A stretch of DNA of 64,000 nucleotides from NCBI RefSeq assembly GCF_000749845.1, contig NZ_JQHM01000001.1:1364001-1428000 (forward strand), written 5' to 3'. This DNA is from Pectobacterium betavasculorum (lineage in GTDB: Bacteria > Pseudomonadota > Gammaproteobacteria > Enterobacterales > Enterobacteriaceae). Made by a program: the position numbers and the translations under genes. The notes beneath the pieces were generated by a model, which worked only from the letters and a program-made list of their open reading frames with translations, was not told the DNA's origin and ran no database searches. Below, one piece after another: positions 52,106-59,284 of the stretch (position 1 is its first letter; each line of letters begins with the position of its first letter).

Positions 52106-54103
52106 TCACACAGCATTAGCAATGACGTGATAGTAAAGTTTTTTTGTATTGCCAACGCCATTTTCATTATGACGATCCCAAGAAATGGAAAAGCCAGTGT
52201 TAGTAACATTAGAAACCCGTACTGTGTAGGCATTTGCGCCTGCGTACCCCCCAATGTCATTAGTCACAATAAAAATCACACCATTCGTTTTCACAGGAAA
52301 CAGAGCGTCTTTACTTACGCCTATTGTCACATCCACATTAGCAAAAATCTCAATCAACCCGCCTGCATATTTTCGCCAGTAAAATCCCGCGCCAGACCCC
52401 GTATCAATGATTCCCACAAAACCGAGATTTTCAGGAGTGAGGTTGATATCTTTTGTCCCATCAAATGCAACACCATTGATCTTGCGGGCTGTCGTCAGTT
52501 TAGTCGCTGCTGCTGCCGTTCCCGCAGTTGGCAATGCTCCGATGTTTGCCGGAGTTAGAGCGATATTCGCCGTGCCATCAAAAGCCACACCATTAATTGT
52601 ACGTGCTGTCGCCAGTTTGGTCGCTGCTGCTGCCGTTCCCGCAGTTGGCAATGCTCCGATGTTTGCCGGAGTTAGAGCGATATTCGCCGTGCCATCAAAA
52701 GCCACACCATTAATTGTACGTGCTGTCGCCAGCTTGGTCGCTGTTGCTGCCGTTCCTGCAGTTGGCAATGCTCCGATGTTTGCCGGAGTTAGAGCGATAT
52801 TCGCCGTGCCATCAAAAGCCACACCATTAATTGTACGTGCTGTCGCCAGCTTGGTCGCTGCTGCTGCCGTTCCCGCAGTCGGCAATGCTCCGATGTTTGC
52901 CGGAGTTAGAGCAATATCCGCCGTACCATCAAACACCACGCCTGCGATCTTTCTTGCTACAGCCAGTTTGGTCGCTGCCGCCGCCGTCCCACCTGCAGGT
53001 AGTGCGCCGACATTAGCCGGTGTCAATGCGATATCCGCCGTGCCGTCGAATGCCACTCCGGCTATTTTCCTGGCCAGTGATAATTTGGTGGCTGCCGCAG
53101 CCGTTCCTCCGGCGGGCAACGCGCCGATATCCGCCGCTGAGGGTTTATTGTTTGGACTGTAGACGCGTTGGCCTTTTTCCTGAAGTAAGGCTGAGTTAAC
53201 CGTATGGCCGAATTCAACATTCCCTGTAGCCATATTGATTCTAAATGGACGTAAATTATTCCATGCAGCGTAAGCAGCATCTTTATTTGTTAACAGGATA
53301 TAAAAGTCTGAACCATCGTTACGAAAAATAGCGCCATATCCGCCGTTAATTAAACGTAACGCATCGGCCACCGTTGAAATCAACGCGCCAGTCAATGTAC
53401 CACCCGCAATCGGTAATGCGCCTACGCTGGCTGGCGTCAGAGCAATATCGGCAGAGCCATCGAATGCCACGCCTGCAATCTTTCTTGCTGTCGCCAGTTT
53501 CGTTGCTGTCACCGCCGTGGCGGTTTTTCCCAAATAGCGGCCATCACCAGTAGTAATGTCGGGGATATCGCTGGCTCCGGTGCCTACTGCGCGGGTAGCG
53601 GCAGATTTTAATCCAACATTGGCCATGAATTTGGCTTTGTCGGGAATGTCTGCGCCGTTTTGTTCTTTCTCCAGCTTTTGCGCCAGCTTATTCAATATCG
53701 TAGTTGAAAAGTTGGGGTCATTCCCTAACGCAGTGGCGAGTTCTTTTAGCGTATCCAGCGCTCCCGGAGAGCCATTGACCAGCGCGGCAATCGCCGCCAT
53801 CACGTAGGCTGTCGTGGCGATCTGCGCGTTATTGACGCCTGTGGCCGCAGTAGGAGCCGTTGGCGTTCCCGTCAGCGTCGGGCTGGCTTTAGGTGCATAC
53901 TGGGTATGCGGGTCGGCCGCTTTGACATGCGATTGCAGATCCGCGCCCGTTTTTTCCTGTTGTTCCTTCAGATATCCGGTGCGATTAGCCAACTGTTCCG
54001 CCTGCCGGTTGGAAATACCGCCGGGGCCACCAATCACGGGGTCGGACGTCTCCAGTTGGTAAATGCCGTCAATCCACTCTTTTTGTTCAGGCAGGTTAGC
54101 CAT
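52106..54103 (-). CDS. Phase-variable tail fibre protein (P2 gpH type)
   Basis: 665 residues. The N-terminal baseplate-attachment part (MANLPEQKEWIDGIYQLETS) is followed by the prophage fibre segment ASPTLTGTPTAPTAATG and NAQIATTAYV. A shaft follows of about six to seven 39-residue repeats (VAFDGTANIALTPANIGALP) and a variable tip of about 106 residues after LTPENLGFV. The crossover site lies at that junction, so the tip is one of two alternatives. It determines which cells the particle binds. ATG overlaps the gpI stop as TAATG. No tail-fibre assembly gene follows. Confidence 0.93.
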   Translation of the reverse strand: MANLPEQKEWIDGIYQLETSDPVIGGPGGISNRQAEQLANRTGYLKEQQEKTGADLQSHVKAADPHTQYAPKASPTLTGTPTAPTAATGVNNAQIATTAYVMAAIAALVNGSPGALDTLKELATALGNDPNFSTTILNKLAQKLEKEQNGADIPDKAKFMANVGLKSAATRAVGTGASDIPDITTGDGRYLGKTATAVTATKLATARKIAGVAFDGSADIALTPASVGALPIAGGTLTGALISTVADALRLINGGYGAIFRNDGSDFYILLTNKDAAYAAWNNLRPFRINMATGNVEFGHTVNSALLQEKGQRVYSPNNKPSAADIGALPAGGTAAAATKLSLARKIAGVAFDGTADIALTPANVGALPAGGTAAAATKLAVARKIAGVVFDGTADIALTPANIGALPTAGTAAAATKLATARTINGVAFDGTANIALTPANIGALPTAGTAATATKLATARTINGVAFDGTANIALTPANIGALPTAGTAAAATKLATARTINGVAFDGTANIALTPANIGALPTAGTAAAATKLTTARKINGVAFDGTKDINLTPENLGFVGIIDTGSGAGFYWRKYAGGLIEIFANVDVTIGVSKDALFPVKTNGVIFIVTNDIGGYAGANAYTVRVSNVTNTGFSISWDRHNENGVGNTKKLYYHVIANAV
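52412..52437 (-). repeat. Invertase crossover site, inner copy
   Basis: 26 bp within the fibre gene. Read on the minus strand: CTCCTGAAAATC, TC, GGTTTTGTGGGA. It is inverted relative to the copy at 51719, with the same central dinucleotide, so recombination inverts the 693 bp between the centres (51731 and 52424). Confidence 0.9.
52503..53087 (-). repeat. 117-bp tandem repeats in the tail-fibre shaft
   Basis: A GTCGCTG-containing block recurs at 52503, 52620, 52737, 52854 and 52971, with a diverged GTGGCTG at 53088, each exactly 117 bp apart. The first four units are nearly identical in DNA; the later ones diverge. Each codes for 39 residues. The unit number could change by recombination and alter fibre length. 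Confidence 0.88.
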
Positions 54104-54678
54104 TATGCACTCCCGTGATTGTAGCTGCCGTCATATGACGCGGTTTCGTTGTAGCGAATAGGCACCCCCAGATATTCCAGGCTGGCCAACAGGCAGCGGG
54201 CGGGGGCAATCATTTCCAGTGTGTTACGCAGCATCTGCGCCTGGTCATTGGTGATGGGTTGTTGCAGCAGAACGCGGTAGACCGGCCATTTACTGGGGTC
54301 TCCATAGACCATATGGCCGTTATAGCTGCGAATGCCGTTATAGCTGAGGCGTCCGATGTGTTCGATTAACTCGATATCGCCAAATCCGAGGCTGCGTATC
54401 ACGTCACGAACGGCCCATTCCGTGCCTTTGAATCGGTGTCTTTCAATGGCCGATTTAATCATGGCGCGGCGGGCATCTTCAGATTCAGCCAACTGCCAGC
54501 CGTCTTCCTTCAGTGAAAACTGCTCGGCCAGTGCATCCAGTGCGCTGTTATCAACGATATCGACCAGATAGACAATCACGGCCTCCACCTGTAACGCGTC
54601 GAATCTATCCAGCAGTGACGCCAGAACGCTAAACCGCAGGTCAGACGCCAACGGGGGCGGAAGCAGGTCTTTACTCAT
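54103..54678 (-). CDS. Phage tail protein I (baseplate)
   Basis: 191 residues of the P2 gpI family: LLPPPLASDLRFSVLASLLDR, SALDALAEQFSLKEDGWQLA, HRFKGTEWAVRDVIRSLGFGD. In P2 it is a baseplate protein needed to attach fibres. It overlaps the gpJ end by 8 bp and the fibre start by one base. Confidence 0.9.
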   Translation of the reverse strand: MSKDLLPPPLASDLRFSVLASLLDRFDALQVEAVIVYLVDIVDNSALDALAEQFSLKEDGWQLAESEDARRAMIKSAIERHRFKGTEWAVRDVIRSLGFGDIELIEHIGRLSYNGIRSYNGHMVYGDPSKWPVYRVLLQQPITNDQAQMLRNTLEMIAPARCLLASLEYLGVPIRYNETASYDGSYNHGSA

Positions 54679-55777
54679 CAGCCGAACCTGAGACGGTTAT
54701 GGTGATGTCGGTGCAGATGGCGAGCTGCCAGTCGTCCAGCACCGTTAACGCCGGAGACAACAGCTCCACGCTGTAAACGCCGTCGAGCAACAAGGCCGCA
54801 TTAATCTGACTGGGCACGATGTCCTGCCCCAGCGTTGCCCGACGCTGTTTTGTCCAGGCTAATGCCGCCTGTTGTGCCGCCTGCTTAACTGGTAATGCCT
54901 GCACATCGCGCTTTAGTGTCAGCCTGGCATGGAGTGAATATTCCACAGGAACCGGGGATTTAGCCGCGACGGTGTCCGTGAGCGGGCGGACTTTTTCATC
55001 CGAACAAACGCTGATAACCTGCGCCAGCACGCTGTCATCGGGTAGTCCCGCTGACATCAGAGGATATAAATGAACGGTGCCAGGCTCGGCCCTGACCACC
55101 GCAACGTCGACAATATCGGGGTGGGCGCTCAGTGCGTGATAGCGGTACGCCAGCTTTGAGCCTGCGGTGCTGAAGGACTCCGGGGCCAACTGGATACGTT
55201 CGCGCAGCCGGTCATCGGTCTCTTCATCAGAGCCACCGACACTGGCAGTAATATTGGTCACTGTGAAATCGACGTCGTCAATCTCATCCAGCAGCGTGCT
55301 GATTTGCGCCGGTTGCCAGTTATTGCCGACCAGCCCAGCCTGCGTACAGGTTGCCGTCACTGTTACGTTCAGTGTGCCAGCCTTCATTATCACATCGCTA
55401 TCCGTGGCAAACACGACGCTGTCGGACGCGCTGACGCGGGTGCCGACGGGAATCAGCGTATCGGTTAGTAATGCGCTTTCGACGCTAAATTGCAGCGTCG
55501 TCTGTCCGGCCAGCGCCGCAAGACGGTACGTTCCCACCAGTTCGCCGAGGTAATCCAGCATCGGGGCGCGGGCATAACGCACCAGATTCTGTTTGGCCGC
55601 ATCCTGAATCGCGCTGCGTACCAGCATTTCACGGTAGGCCATCAAATCAATCAGCAGGCGTTCGGCCTGTGCCGGATACAACGTCTTATCGCTGTCTGCC
55701 TCATATTTTGCAATCAGCTCAGCGGTAATCTTCGCTGCATCGCGTTCAATGAAGACCGGTTCCGTCGTTACCGCCAT
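54671..55777 (-). CDS. Baseplate protein J
   Basis: About 368 residues, P2 gpJ family: FIERDAAKITAELIAKYEAD, LYPAQAERLLIDLMAYREML, LVRYARAPMLDYLGELVGT, TDDRLRERIQLAPESFSTAG. It forms the wedge at the baseplate edge. ATG 55777 has GGAGGT upstream; it overlaps gpW by 10 bp. Confidence 0.93.
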   Translation of the reverse strand: MAVTTEPVFIERDAAKITAELIAKYEADSDKTLYPAQAERLLIDLMAYREMLVRSAIQDAAKQNLVRYARAPMLDYLGELVGTYRLAALAGQTTLQFSVESALLTDTLIPVGTRVSASDSVVFATDSDVIMKAGTLNVTVTATCTQAGLVGNNWQPAQISTLLDEIDDVDFTVTNITASVGGSDEETDDRLRERIQLAPESFSTAGSKLAYRYHALSAHPDIVDVAVVRAEPGTVHLYPLMSAGLPDDSVLAQVISVCSDEKVRPLTDTVAAKSPVPVEYSLHARLTLKRDVQALPVKQAAQQAALAWTKQRRATLGQDIVPSQINAALLLDGVYSVELLSPALTVLDDWQLAICTDITITVSGSADE

Positions 55778-56115
55778 AGCACCTCCGTAACCTGTAGCAC
55801 GCCGCTGGTTGTTTCCCAACTCAGGCGCAGTGCCATGTGTGTACCATCAATTAACGGCTTCACAGCCAGCAGCTTGCAGCGCGGCTCCCAGCGTTTGATC
55901 GCTTCGACCGTCTCCCGCACGACGTGCGGAATGGCTCGGTCAATCGGGTAGTCGATGTAGCGATGCAAGTTGCTACCAAATTCGGGACGGTGTGGATCGC
56001 TTCCGCAGGGTGTGCGCAGAATGATGTGAATGGCCTGAGTGATATCGGCAACCCCCTCGACGAGTTCGCCAGGGTGCTGCAGGGCCGGTTGCCAGTAAAC
56101 AGAATTAGTATTCAT
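55768..56115 (-). CDS. Baseplate wedge protein W (gp25-like)
   Basis: 115 residues of the GPW/gp25 family: ITQAIHIILRTPCGSDPHRPEFGSN-type core with EFG motif, then IDYPIDRAIPHVV. It is the lysozyme-like baseplate protein homologous to T4 gp25. A GGGGGC / GCCCCC hairpin abuts the start codon and no ordinary Shine-Dalgarno is seen. Confidence 0.92.
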   Translation of the reverse strand: MNTNSVYWQPALQHPGELVEGVADITQAIHIILRTPCGSDPHRPEFGSNLHRYIDYPIDRAIPHVVRETVEAIKRWEPRCKLLAVKPLIDGTHMALRLSWETTSGVLQVTEVLWR

Positions 56116-56190
56116 GGGGGCAGTATCGCCCCCGACAGGGTTGTGTAATATTAAAGGGGCTTAATAAGGCATGAATAACCAAGGAGACAG

Positions 56191-56457
56191 ATGATGGATA
56201 TTATTCAATACGATTTGAACACGTTACTTTTTCTAAAAAGCAAAAATCATTTTCAGCCAGGGGTGATACAAACTCCAGAACAAGCTGGCTACTCGTATTT
56301 GCACAGCCGAAACGCAAACCACATTATTGATAATCTGACTACACAGACCGCTCTAGACAACATCGCTTTCTTCACAGAGTTCAATCCTAATACCTCTGGG
56401 TGGGACGTTCAAAAAGTAGAGGTTAAAGATACCTCTGGTGAAATTACTCCTTATTAA
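56191..56457 (+). CDS. Small protein of unknown function inside the tail operon, opposite strand
   Basis: 88 residues (MMDIIQYDLNTLLFLKSKNH, ending GEITPY), not recognised. No signal peptide or membrane span. It is on the strand opposite to the tail genes, between gpV and gpW, with its own AAGGAG ribosome site and a possible extended -10 (TGTGTAATAT) upstream. It is AT-richer than its neighbours and its stop ends 1 bp from that of gpV. This is the pattern of a moron, an independently expressed gene added to a phage cluster. Confidence 0.7.
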   Translation: MMDIIQYDLNTLLFLKSKNHFQPGVIQTPEQAGYSYLHSRNANHIIDNLTTQTALDNIAFFTEFNPNTSGWDVQKVEVKDTSGEITPY

Positions 56458-56458
56458 A

Positions 56459-57052
56459 TCAGTGAGAATGGTGATTTGAATTACCACCGGCATCCATCAC
56501 CGAACCGGTGGCATCAATATCCCCCTGAACGCTGACATTGCCCTGAATCGTTGCCGCTGCGCCACTCCCGCCAGAGCCTGCCATGCCGCCCTGATAGGTC
56601 AGTTTGCCTTTAACCAATAGATCGCCCGTGACTTCCGTTTCTGGTGCATCAATGGTGGCCTTTGATGTTTTCACCGTCACGTCCGTACCACAGGCGATCA
56701 CGATATGCTCAATGCCGCCGTTGATGGTTAATGTATGCGTCTTGCGGTCATAGTAAAACGAGGCGCTGTCGGCATAGGTAACGCCGCGTGCGTCCGGGTT
56801 ATTAACAGGCGGTTTATCGACACTGGAGTAGACCGCGCCCACAATAACGCCATCCTCGCCATTTTCATCCAGTAGCACGACAACCTGCTCGCCGACGTCG
56901 GGCAACCAGTAGTCCTTATTGTTCTGGGTATTGTGTTGCAGCACATCAAGCCAGTTGGTACGCATGTTATCGCACTCAGGCAGGCGAACGCGGGCGCGGA
57001 CGTTTTGCGAGTCAACGGCGCTGACTGTGCCCACCTGTCGTGATACGCTCAT
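56459..57052 (-). CDS. Baseplate spike protein V
   Basis: 197 residues, P2 gpV family: an OB-like N-terminal part (GTVSAVDSQNVRARVRLPE, WLPDVGEQVVVLLDENGEDG) then a beta-helical spike and a His-rich end (NSNHHSH). The HxH at the tip probably binds an iron ion, as in P2. It punctures the target outer membrane. It overlaps the gpD end as ATGA. Confidence 0.93.
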   Translation of the reverse strand: MSVSRQVGTVSAVDSQNVRARVRLPECDNMRTNWLDVLQHNTQNNKDYWLPDVGEQVVVLLDENGEDGVIVGAVYSSVDKPPVNNPDARGVTYADSASFYYDRKTHTLTINGGIEHIVIACGTDVTVKTSKATIDAPETEVTGDLLVKGKLTYQGGMAGSGGSGAAATIQGNVSVQGDIDATGSVMDAGGNSNHHSH

Positions 57053-58200
57053 TTTTTCTTTTCCTTTACGGTCGTTGTCGTAGTAGTCGTGCCATCTGCT
57101 TTGTAAACCGTCAGCGTCTGCGTTTTCTTCTTTTTCTTGCCATTGGTCACCGGGCCACGCGACACCTCCAGTTCGGTCACGTAACCGCTGCTGCGATCAA
57201 ACGAATGCCGGGCGCTGGTAATAAGCCATTGCCCAGATAGCTGACCAAATTTCACCAACTCTATTTTGTTGCCGGCAGTGAGTTGCGGCGTTCCCATCAC
57301 CGCCAGTGAACCGGTCTGCTGATATTCGTTATGTGAATCCAGTGCAGCATCGGCTTTGAGTTGCGCACTGTCTTTGTCCGATGAACGGCTGGTGACCTTG
57401 AGTGTGTCCGCACTGGTGGTTTTGCCGCTCTCTTTTCCTGTGGCTGTCGTCGTACTTCCATCTGAATGGTACGTCACCAGCTTTTTGTCACTGGCTTTCT
57501 GGTGCTTCAATTTTGCCGACTTGTAGACCTGGTTGATGGTGTCACGCAGAGAATAACGGGCGACGTCGGTGGGTGATAATTGCTTAATGGGATCAAGTTG
57601 TCGCAAGGTGGCCAGATGGGAAAATATCAATTGGTCGCTGACAACCTTAACGGCATAGCCATACTCGCTGGCCAGTCGCTTCAGGAAGCCGACATCGGTT
57701 TCCGCATACTGCGTGACGCGATCGACCTTTATTGACTCAATACCGCCGACCAGTTTCAGGCTGTGCTTTTTGGCAATGCGACCTGCGATAGCAGCCAGTG
57801 TGGTGTTCTCAAACCCCCGACTGGATTTAGTACGCAGCGCAGTGTTGACTGACGTGGCCACACCGCGAATGGATACCGTTGACGGCGGCGCACTGACTTC
57901 AATCTCATCGATAGAAAATGTCCCACAAGACAGCAGTTTCTCACCGCTGTAACCGAGCTTGAGCGTCAACGTATCGCCTTTCCCCGGATACCACTTATCC
58001 AGCCAGCGGCCGTCAGTGTCATCTAGGGCAACCTCGATTGTGTCCGACTCAGACTTGATATTGTCGCTATAGCTGACGCGGGTGACGTAAGGCGCAATAT
58101 CGTTGGTGATATCTTGCTTCAGATACCACAGAGTAAATACCGGTTGCAGGACGTCTGAGGTGCCAGGCAGCGGCGCTGTTTGTTGAATTAACGTAGCCAC
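57049..58200 (-). CDS. Tail protein D (spike hub, late control D family)
   Basis: 383 residues, P2 gpD family: SDTIEVALDDTDGRWLDKWYPG, GYSGEKLLSCGTFSIDEIEVS, DVGFLKRLASEYGYAVKV. It forms the hub joining tube and spike. The C-terminal tail is rich in Lys and Thr (KKKKKTQTLTV, TTTTTVKEKKK), which is unusual for the family. Confidence 0.9.
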   Translation of the reverse strand: MATLIQQTAPLPGTSDVLQPVFTLWYLKQDITNDIAPYVTRVSYSDNIKSESDTIEVALDDTDGRWLDKWYPGKGDTLTLKLGYSGEKLLSCGTFSIDEIEVSAPPSTVSIRGVATSVNTALRTKSSRGFENTTLAAIAGRIAKKHSLKLVGGIESIKVDRVTQYAETDVGFLKRLASEYGYAVKVVSDQLIFSHLATLRQLDPIKQLSPTDVARYSLRDTINQVYKSAKLKHQKASDKKLVTYHSDGSTTTATGKESGKTTSADTLKVTSRSSDKDSAQLKADAALDSHNEYQQTGSLAVMGTPQLTAGNKIELVKFGQLSGQWLITSARHSFDRSSGYVTELEVSRGPVTNGKKKKKTQTLTVYKADGTTTTTTTVKEKKK

Positions 58201-58403
58201 GGTGCAACCTCCTCGGCGTTTTCTACTTCATCTTGTTCAACCATTGGGATCAAGAGAACGATGCCGGATGGTAATGAGGGCGTAACGGCCACATGCGGGT
58301 TCGCCATGATGATCCGGTCATAGCCCAGCGGATCGCCATAATAATGTTGTGACAGCGAATCCCACCGGTCACCCATTTTTGTTACATGCTCGATGTACCT
58401 CAT
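58188..58403 (-). CDS. Tail protein X (LysM-like)
   Basis: 71 residues, P2 gpX type, a LysM-like fold: GDRWDSLSQHYYGDPLGYDRIIMANP then LPSGIVLLIPM. It probably sits at the inner baseplate with gpD. It overlaps gpD by 13 bp and the upstream gene by 4 bp. Confidence 0.9.
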   Translation of the reverse strand: MRYIEHVTKMGDRWDSLSQHYYGDPLGYDRIIMANPHVAVTPSLPSGIVLLIPMVEQDEVENAEEVAPWLR

Positions 58404-59284
58404 GCTTTCCTCGCCACAATGGTCGATGTCATTTTACTGAGTGCCGGAGAATTGTTTTTCAGCAGCACGCCAGCGGCATCGAACTGTCCGGAGACGGTAT
58501 TCAATGCGGCGGCCAGATTGCGGCTGTCAACGCCTGCCAGCGATTGTCGCGCCGATGCCACAAACATTGCAGCCTGACTGGTATCACGGGCTAACCGCAC
58601 CGCATCAGGAAAGGTATCTTTGACGGCATTCAACGCAGGAATAGATGACATTAGTGGCGCAGTAACGCCGCCTATCTGTGACATCAGACCGGGAATACGG
58701 GTTAGTGCAACAGTCGGATTGGTCGCCATCTTTTGCACCGCACGTACCGTACTGGCGGCGGTGGTAAGGGCAGACTGCGCTTTTTTCGCATAGCTCACTG
58801 CGTCACGTACCGATTGCGCCATGCCACTGGGTTTGGTGACGGCACTGGTGACAACGCCCGTACCAGGAATGGCGCTATTAATCGCGGGCGGTTTTTGCGG
58901 GCTTTTCGGATCACCGATATACTCGCGCAACGTCACTTCCGCCGTCATAGCCATCACGTTCCCGGACGAATCGGTCTGCTGGCTGCTGGCCGTCACGGCG
59001 GTAATCACAAACCAGCCGCGATAATCGCCATTACCGAATACCAGCGCCAGTGCCTGATGCGCCCGCATCGCGCGGCGTAACCGCGACAGCTCGTTATCTG
59101 GCGTGCAATACAAGCTGTGGAATACCAGGCTAATGCGGAACTCATCGAGCTGCTCGCCAACGAACTGCAGCCCTGGCTTCCCCTCAATTCGGCTGTGTTC
59201 GGCATAATCGACGCCGAACGTCGATTCAAAACCATCCCAGTAGGTAATCAATTCAAACTCAATATCACCCAATACGGCAAACAT
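58400..59284 (-). CDS. Tail protein U with a long C-terminal extension
   Basis: 294 residues. The first 130 or so are P2 gpU-like (MFAVLGDIEFELITYWDGFE, PGLQFVGEQLDEFRISLVFH, GDYRGWFVITAVTASSQQTD). P2 gpU is about 159 residues, so some 150 residues rich in Ala, Thr and Val are extra here and may form helices near the hub. It sits between the tape measure and gpX, as in P2. Confidence 0.85.
   Translation of the reverse strand: MFAVLGDIEFELITYWDGFESTFGVDYAEHSRIEGKPGLQFVGEQLDEFRISLVFHSLYCTPDNELSRLRRAMRAHQALALVFGNGDYRGWFVITAVTASSQQTDSSGNVMAMTAEVTLREYIGDPKSPQKPPAINSAIPGTGVVTSAVTKPSGMAQSVRDAVSYAKKAQSALTTAASTVRAVQKMATNPTVALTRIPGLMSQIGGVTAPLMSSIPALNAVKDTFPDAVRLARDTSQAAMFVASARQSLAGVDSRNLAAALNTVSGQFDAAGVLLKNNSPALSKMTSTIVARKA

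Noticed and set aside
52407..53162. Plus-strand open frame of 251 codons opposite the tail fibre
   Set aside because: It is the mirror of the repetitive fibre coding sequence; repeat periodicity of 117 bp keeps all frames open.
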